Shown here one piece after another: positions 58,159 to 64,000 of a stretch of 64,000 bases of DNA; positions within the stretch are counted from its first letter, which is position 1; the number at the start of each line of letters is the position of its first letter. A program made the position numbers and the translations under genes. Under the pieces are notes generated by a model, which ran no database searches, had not been told where the DNA came from, and saw nothing but the letters and a program-made list of their open reading frames with translations. Source of the stretch: Russula earlei (taxonomy: Eukaryota > Basidiomycota > Agaricomycetes > Russulales > Russulaceae); the NCBI GenBank assembly GCA_025769875.1, contig JAGFNK010000028.1, forward strand, positions 180,411 to 244,410, read 5' to 3'.

Positions 58159-59095
58159 TTCCCCCATGATTAGGACAGTCGGTAGGTCAGATCAAAGGAG
58201 ACCTAAACCATCGACGAAGGCCTGAAGCAACATGTGAGCAAGCGGCTTGGTGAGGCCATCAGCAAGCATCTCTCCTGTAGGTGTACGGATCAGTGTGACC
58301 AGTCCATCTTCAATATATTGGCGAATGGCACGATGCTTGATAGGGATATGTTTTGATCGTCTTCCAGTGACTGGATTGAGCGCGAGATCAACTTCTCCTT
58401 TGTTATCACCATGTATTGGAATCGGATCAGAGATTTGGTAGCCGATCTCAGAGAAGAAGCTCCAATACAACATGGCTTGATTAGCTATGTCGGCTAATGC
58501 CATATATTTGGCTTGAGTGGTACTTTGGGCAACAGTCTTCTGTTTGCGCGATGACCAAGAGATCGCAGCGCTAGATAGTAGGAAGACATAGCCTGAGGTG
58601 GAACAAAAGTCATCTGCATTGTCTCTGAGGCTAGAGTCGGAGAACCTGTGTAGTCTGCTATCACGCATGCCATCATAATGCAGCTTAAGATCTAAAGTGT
58701 TGTTAAGATAAGATAGCACATATTTAGCAAGGTGTAGATGTTGCGATGAGGGATTAGATGAGTATTGGGCGAGTTGAGAGACTGCAAATGATATGTCTGG
58801 TCTTGTCCCGATCTGCACATAGAGAAGACTGCCAATAATACCTTGAAAGTGTTTTATTTCATCAGGCATTGCCTTTCCAGAGTGCTTGACCAAGTGGACA
58901 TCTGCCCCGGAGGGCAGCGGAGTGTGGACCGGATTGGAATCTGCCATCCCAAAGTGATTGACAATCTCCGAGATGTATCTAGATTGATCAATGTCTAGCT
59001 GCTTAGCTGAGCGATCACGCGTGATGTGAATCCCAAGATAGGACTTGATCTCACCTAGATCAGTCATCTTGTAGCATGTGGACAATGATCTCTTA

Positions 59096-59648
59096 GGCCC
59101 CTTTTACCAACCAAGAATTCTTGAATCTTGAACTTGAACTTGGATTTTGGGATTTTTCGGGAGTGACAGGAGTGACAGGAGTGATGTAAGTGATATGATG
59201 TATATAATAAATTAATATGCATTTTTTTTTGTTGTCATTTGCATACTCACATATTTGGGGTTACACATGATGTGTCAGCATCAAACTCGGAGTCGAGCAG
59301 TCCAACTTGAGCTCAACATCTGGGTGCTTGCAGCCCCATTTTCACCAGAGCTGCACATACAAAATTTGCACAAAGATGTGCACCCACACATTGGTGACAC
59401 ATATTCTGCCTTATGACATGCTTGCAATACCCCACTTGAAAGGAGTGGAAGGAAGGGTTAGAAAAAATATTTTACATATCACATGTAAACCCAGCAAATC
59501 ACACCAAAAAATAACTCATATTTGAAATAGACTCATATTAGTTTATTATGTCACTTACATCACACCTGTCATTCCTGTCACTCCCGGAAAATCCTGAAAT
59601 CCAAGTTCAAGTTCAAGATTCAAGAATTCTCAGTTGGTAAAAGGGGCC
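59096..59648. mobile_element. PIF/Harbinger-type MITE, 553 bases, TTA target
   Basis: Inverted ends of about 70 bases, starting GGCCCCTTTTACCAAC and ending with its inverse. TTA is duplicated at 59093-59095 and 59649-59651. TTA targets with GG-starting ends mark PIF/Harbinger non-autonomous elements. No coding capacity. GAGTGACAG words repeat just inside the ends. It sits in the RT/RNase H region of copia 3. Confidence 0.9.
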
Positions 59649-62466
59649 TTAATATCTGCAATCAGTGGGAGTGAATTGCCTAAGATGGTGACATCATCGA
59701 CATAGAGGATAATGATTATGGTCCCCCCCGCGTCTTGGCAATGATAAACTCCAGCATCTGAGTGTGTGCGCATGAAGCCAAGTCCAGTGAGCACTCCATG
59801 GAACTGCAAGTTCCATGCGTGTGAGGCTTGTTTGAGGCCATAGAGTGCCTTCTTTAAGTGACAGACTTTGTCTTCCTGGTTCAGAGTGATGAAACCTTGA
59901 GGTTGCTCCATGTAGATCTCTTCCTCCAGTGTGCCATTGAGGAACGCTGACTTGACATCCATTTGGTGGATCTCCCAATTTTCCAGCATGGCCAATGCTA
60001 GTAGCAGTCTCAAAGACTCAAACCTGGCAACTGGTGAGAAGGTTTCATCATAATCAATTCCCTCTACTTGGGTGAACCCCTTTGCAACCAAACACGTGCA
60101 AAATCTGCCATCAGATTTGCGTGCAAACACCCATCTTGATCTGACAGCCTTATGGCCCAGCGGTAGATCAACGAGATCCCAGGTACCATTTTTAGCAAGT
60201 GCATCAATCTCATATTGACACATGGCTCTCCATTCATCGGCAGATTCTGATGACATGGCTTCCCAAAATGTAGCTGGAGTGATCGCTTCTGCTGTCGCTA
60301 AGAGTGCCGTATGTGATAGGCGCCCCCCACGCATCTGCATTAGTAGTAACAAATCTAGGATTAGGACGTGGATTAGACTGAAGATGTCTAGGGGAGGGTG
60401 GACATGGTGGACCAAAGGACGGTCCCAGTAAGGCCAAGTGAGGCTGGCGCAGACGAACTTGGCGCACAGGCTGCACGTGGCATGGCAGAGTGTGCGGAAC
60501 AGGCTGAGTGGAAGGGGTATGATAAAGTGAATTTGGTGTATCGGGATTTAGTGGGGTTTCCAGAGGTGCAGGACTAGGCGCACATGCTTCTGGTTGATAA
60601 GGATAAGGGACAGTGAGTATCTCCAGTCCTAAAGGGACCAAGGATTGTGCCGGAGGAGGAGCGACACTAGCATCTCCCCTGGCTGGTAGTATGTGCTCAT
60701 TGAAGATGACATCGCGCAATAAAAATAACTTTCGGGTAGATTGATTCCAGAGTCGATAACCCTTAGACCCAGACTCATACCCAACAAAGATCATCTCAAC
60801 CGATCTCAGATCAAGCTTCTTCCGTTTGTTGGCAGGCGTGTGTACATACGCCTTAGATCTGAAGACACGGAAATAGGAGATGTCTGGAATGTGACCGTCT
60901 GTTTATAATGTATGAGGTGTGTGCCAATTAAGAACGTGAGTAGGAGTCCGATTGTGAATGTGAACAGCTGCATCAGTAGCAAGCTCCCAGAACCCAAGAC
61001 TGAGACCAGCAGCGTGAATCATGGCATGCATCTTATCTTCAAGGGTTCAGTTCCATCATTCAGCAACTCTGTTCTGTTGTGGTGAACCTGGTATTGTTAA
61101 TCTGTGTTCGATCCCCCATTGATCTAAGACCGATCTGAGTGCGCCCGACAAGTACTCCCCTCCACGATCCGAGTGCAATGCTTTGATTTTATCGTGAGTC
61201 TGATTTTCTGACCACATGAGATATTTCTTAAACGCATTGGCACACTGATCCTTAGATTTGAGGAAGTACACTACTCCATAGCAAGAGTAGTCATCAATGA
61301 ACGTTGCCCAGTAGTTGGCATCTTGGATAGACCGGACCTGCATTGGACTGGCTAAGTCAGTATGGATGATTTGTAGCCGACGATCTGATCGCTTAGGGGA
61401 GGCCAAGAAAGGTAGTCGTGTCTGTTTGCCGAGTTCACACCCCTGGCAAGGGAAGTGATCATGATCCTTGGGGTTAAGCGAGATTCCATTAATGGAATTG
61501 CTGTGAGTGATTATAATAATGCACAGTGAGACATATGTCCCATGCGCTGATGTCAGATGTGAAGTGGTAATACACCTGATTGCGCATGGAGAGCTGGAGA
61601 TGAGAAATCAATGTAGAATAGATTGTGCTCCAGGTATCCTTGTGCGATCTTGCGATCTTTGATGTAGATTTGACACTCCTTTTGAGTAAATGTGATGTGT
61701 CCCCCCTTCCGGAGCAGCGCGCTGACTGAGAAGTAATGTGCATCGGCCTCCAGAACATGCATAACGTCTGTGAGGGTCAATTGAATATCTCCATTTCCTC
61801 CAGGCAGTAGGATGGACACTGATCCAGGTCCCGATCTGCTTGATGATTGCGTGACCTCCAAGATTGACTGACCCAGGAGGCTGGAGCATAGATGACGAAG
61901 TCAGTCCAGGATGGACTAATATGATGGGTTGCTCCAGAGTCAATCATCCAACGGGATCTAGCTGCCATGTAAAGGGAAATTTCGAATATCATTTTCATCA
62001 TCTGAGACCTCCGTAATAGTAGCACTAGTCTCTACAATGTGTGCGTTGACCTTTCTGTTAGTTCCTGCACTGGTCTCCAACTCTTTCTTTGCCTTCTCCT
62101 CCTCATCCTTTCTCTTCTTTCTGCACTCCAGAGACTTGTGTCCAAGTTTCTGACAATAATAGCATTTTATTTTGGGCTTGTCTTTGTCCTTTTTGACTGG
62201 AGCAACTTTGTTAAGAGACATGGAGGAACCGGCCCGGTGACTTTCCTCATTGAGGATCCAATCTTGGATTGTCTGGGGATTAAGATCGGCAGGGATCGCC
62301 ACCGGCTAAGATAGTTTGCGCTAGACCCGAGTAAGCTTCGGGTAAAGCTCGGAGAATGATAAGACTGTAGAGGCCATTGGGAATGATGTATTTGTTGTTT
62401 TGGAGATTGATTCATGCATCATTTAGTTTCTGTAGCTGCGGGATCATGGGACTTGTGTTGTCCAAG

Positions 62467-63430
62467 TGTCATGAACCATTCTCCGGAGAGGGCCCTTGAA
62501 GGACCCTTCCTTATAGGAGGAAACCTGGTCTCTATGGTGTCACCCTGTTCACACGAGCAAAAGGGGTGAGTAGAGGTGTCCACAATATTGCGCGCGCATT
62601 GTTGCGCGAGCGATTCTCGGCACAATCGACATACAGCAAGCCCCATTTAAAGGCAACCCTTCTAGCAACAAAAGACAGCATTAGGGCCTTCCTAAGGACC
62701 CTTTGGAACGACCCTAGGAGCTCTACAATAGGCACTAACCTAATATCAAAGGCCCTACAATGCGTTATTAGACCAACTCTAATAACTATAGAACGACTAC
62801 AAGGCAATACTAAGGACCTTAATAGAAGTATTAGGGTCGACTCTAAGGACCCTAATAGGACTATATAAGGGCCTTATAAAATAACACTATTCCCTAACCA
62901 AACTACAAGTCCTCAAATGACCGGCCCTAAACTAACTCACAGGAAATGAATCAGGTGCTCACACGTGCACTAAAGCAGTAAACACTGTGGACAATGAAGG
63001 CTCTTACTCATCAGGAAAAGCCTTCTTACTCAGCAGCTTACTGAGCATGACTGAGCATGCTCAGTAAGCGTCCTCCGACTTCTTACTCATCACTCTATTG
63101 TGCTTGATAACAAGGTTATGACTTGTTCCCTATTTAGCAGTTCTCTTGTAGTATATAAGCGCTCAATAAAGTAGCGGACAGTCCTCAGACTGTCCATTTG
63201 TTTACTGGCACTCTCCAACCCTGGGATACTCCTTTAAGGGACCGTCCCCTTGTGACTATTCTGGCCTCTTCCCTGCGTGATTGCTCGACTCTCACAGTAA
63301 CAGTACCTCTCTGGTATCTGTTACTACTCTGGACTCTACTTCTTGCCCACGCAGTCTTGGACGTCTATCGACTCGTCTTCGTGCTTACCCCTCGCTCTTG
63401 AACTGGATAGTTCAACAGTGAGTCTTGACA
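62467..63430 (+). repeat. Solo LTR D of the 964-base family, inside gag of copia 3
   Basis: 964 bases, TGTCATGAACC..TCTTGACA. Target duplication CCAAG at 62462-62466 and 63431-63435. TATATAAGCGCTCAATAAAG is present near 63153. Confidence 0.95.
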
Positions 63431-64000
63431 CCAAGGATGTAGCAGAGAGTGCAGTCCATGTGTTGAACATGGACATAGATCTGATGCTGCTGCTGATTGC
63501 ATTTGAGCTTGTCCCACTTGAGTTTGCAAGTACTGAATTTGGCATCACTTATCCGGACTAGTATGTCCAGCTGAATGTAAGATCAAAGATGCCTTCTAGT
63601 GCCAATTCTTCAGCATCTCAGTTGGCATCACCAGAAGGTTTGGTATCAGTTAAGTGACGATTGAAGCCATTCATCTTGGTGATAGCTTCAAAGTGCTTTG
63701 ACCACAGTGGCCAATTAGCTGTGCCCAAGATCTCCATCAAGATTCCGGCAGGTTGCATAAAGATGGGGGGCAGTGTCATTTGGAAATGTAGGTAATAGGG
63801 AGAATTGCCAATCCGGACACAGCAGAGCAATTATAGCCAGATCAATTAGAGATCAAATCAGTATCTTTGACGTGTGATGTAACTGCGTGTGCATCAATCC
63901 TTTGGCTCCAGGGACCAAGGGAGTAAGATGTCGTCTGATAACAGAGGTTTGTGGGGAAGGGAGTGTTATAGGAATAAACGTGTGTGGTGATCTCTGTGGA

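Larger units (their letters stand above)
58192..63779 (-). pseudogene. copia gag-pol remnant of element 3
   Basis: Gag starts MTLPPIFMQPAGILM at 63779 and is cut by solo LTR D. Then come a zinc knuckle CYYCQKLGHKSLEC (near 62160) and protease MIDSGATHHISPS. Integrase has HTDLASPMQ, FIDDYSCYG, SDRGGEYLSG and PGSPQQNRVAE. The linker is Pro-rich. RT has DVKSAFLNGTLEEEIYMEQP, LYGLKQASHAWN and IILYVDDVTILG with the YVDD intact. RNase H (59085-58192) has SLLYVQIGTRPDISFAVSQL and HGDNKGEVDL and ends ADGLTKPL..GLGLL. Frameshifts lie near 60.3, 61.0, 61.5 and 61.8 kb. RT and RNase H would join in frame if the MITE were absent. It is younger-looking than elements 1 and 2 because its RT core is clean. 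Confidence 0.95.
57733..64000 (-). mobile_element. Ty1/copia retrotransposon 3, continues past the right edge
   Basis: 3' LTR 57733-58158, a purine run (GGGGGAA on minus) beside it, and a gag-pol remnant to 63779. The 5' LTR is not inside the window. It is nested with a MITE (59096-59648) and solo LTR D (62467-63430). Confidence 0.9.

Overview
The window looks like nuclear DNA from a filamentous basidiomycete, most likely a wood-decay agaricomycete. Its genes are split by many introns of about 50-60 bases with GT..AG ends. It carries a fungal laccase, fungal metacaspase-like proteases, small secreted proteins and agaricomycete-type transposons (Ty1/copia, pogo, PIF/Harbinger, solo LTRs). No rRNA, tRNA or CRISPR array was recognised.

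Layout. (1) 1-20 kb is gene-bearing and fairly GC-rich. A laccase 5' end runs off the left edge (minus strand). It is followed by four tandem plus-strand metacaspase-like loci in two architectures: MC1 and MC2 read as intact, MC3 and MC4 are broken. Next come a short secreted-protein gene, a frame-shifted remnant of a TRIP4/ASC-1-type zinc-finger gene, and a second secreted-protein gene (minus). (2) 20-24.3 kb holds a segmental duplication and GC-rich low-complexity sequence. (3) 24.3-31.5 kb is AT-richer repeat sequence with a complete but decayed pogo-type transposon and several tandem duplications. (4) 31.5-34.4 kb holds a third, broken copy of the secreted-protein gene on a direct duplication of 20-22 kb. 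(5) 33.1-53.2 kb is a large inverted duplication. Each arm holds the same dead Ty1/copia element. The centre holds a decayed PIF/Harbinger transposon invaded by two head-to-head solo LTRs. (6) 53.2-57.7 kb holds a copia-type gag ORF cut short by an LTR-like insert, a truncated WD40-type gene, and a broken gene of unknown function. (7) 57.7-64 kb is another Ty1/copia element (minus). It is interrupted by a 553-bp MITE with a TTA target duplication and by a solo LTR, and it continues past the right edge.

How it fits together. The left 20 kb is a small accessory locus of secreted oxidation (laccase), protease-type stress or death factors (metacaspases) and fast-diverging secreted peptides. The rest is a repeat compartment built by nested insertion and segmental duplication. 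Target-site duplications give a relative order: the copia element inserted and decayed, the block was then copied in inverted orientation, and each arm later received its own LTR insertions.
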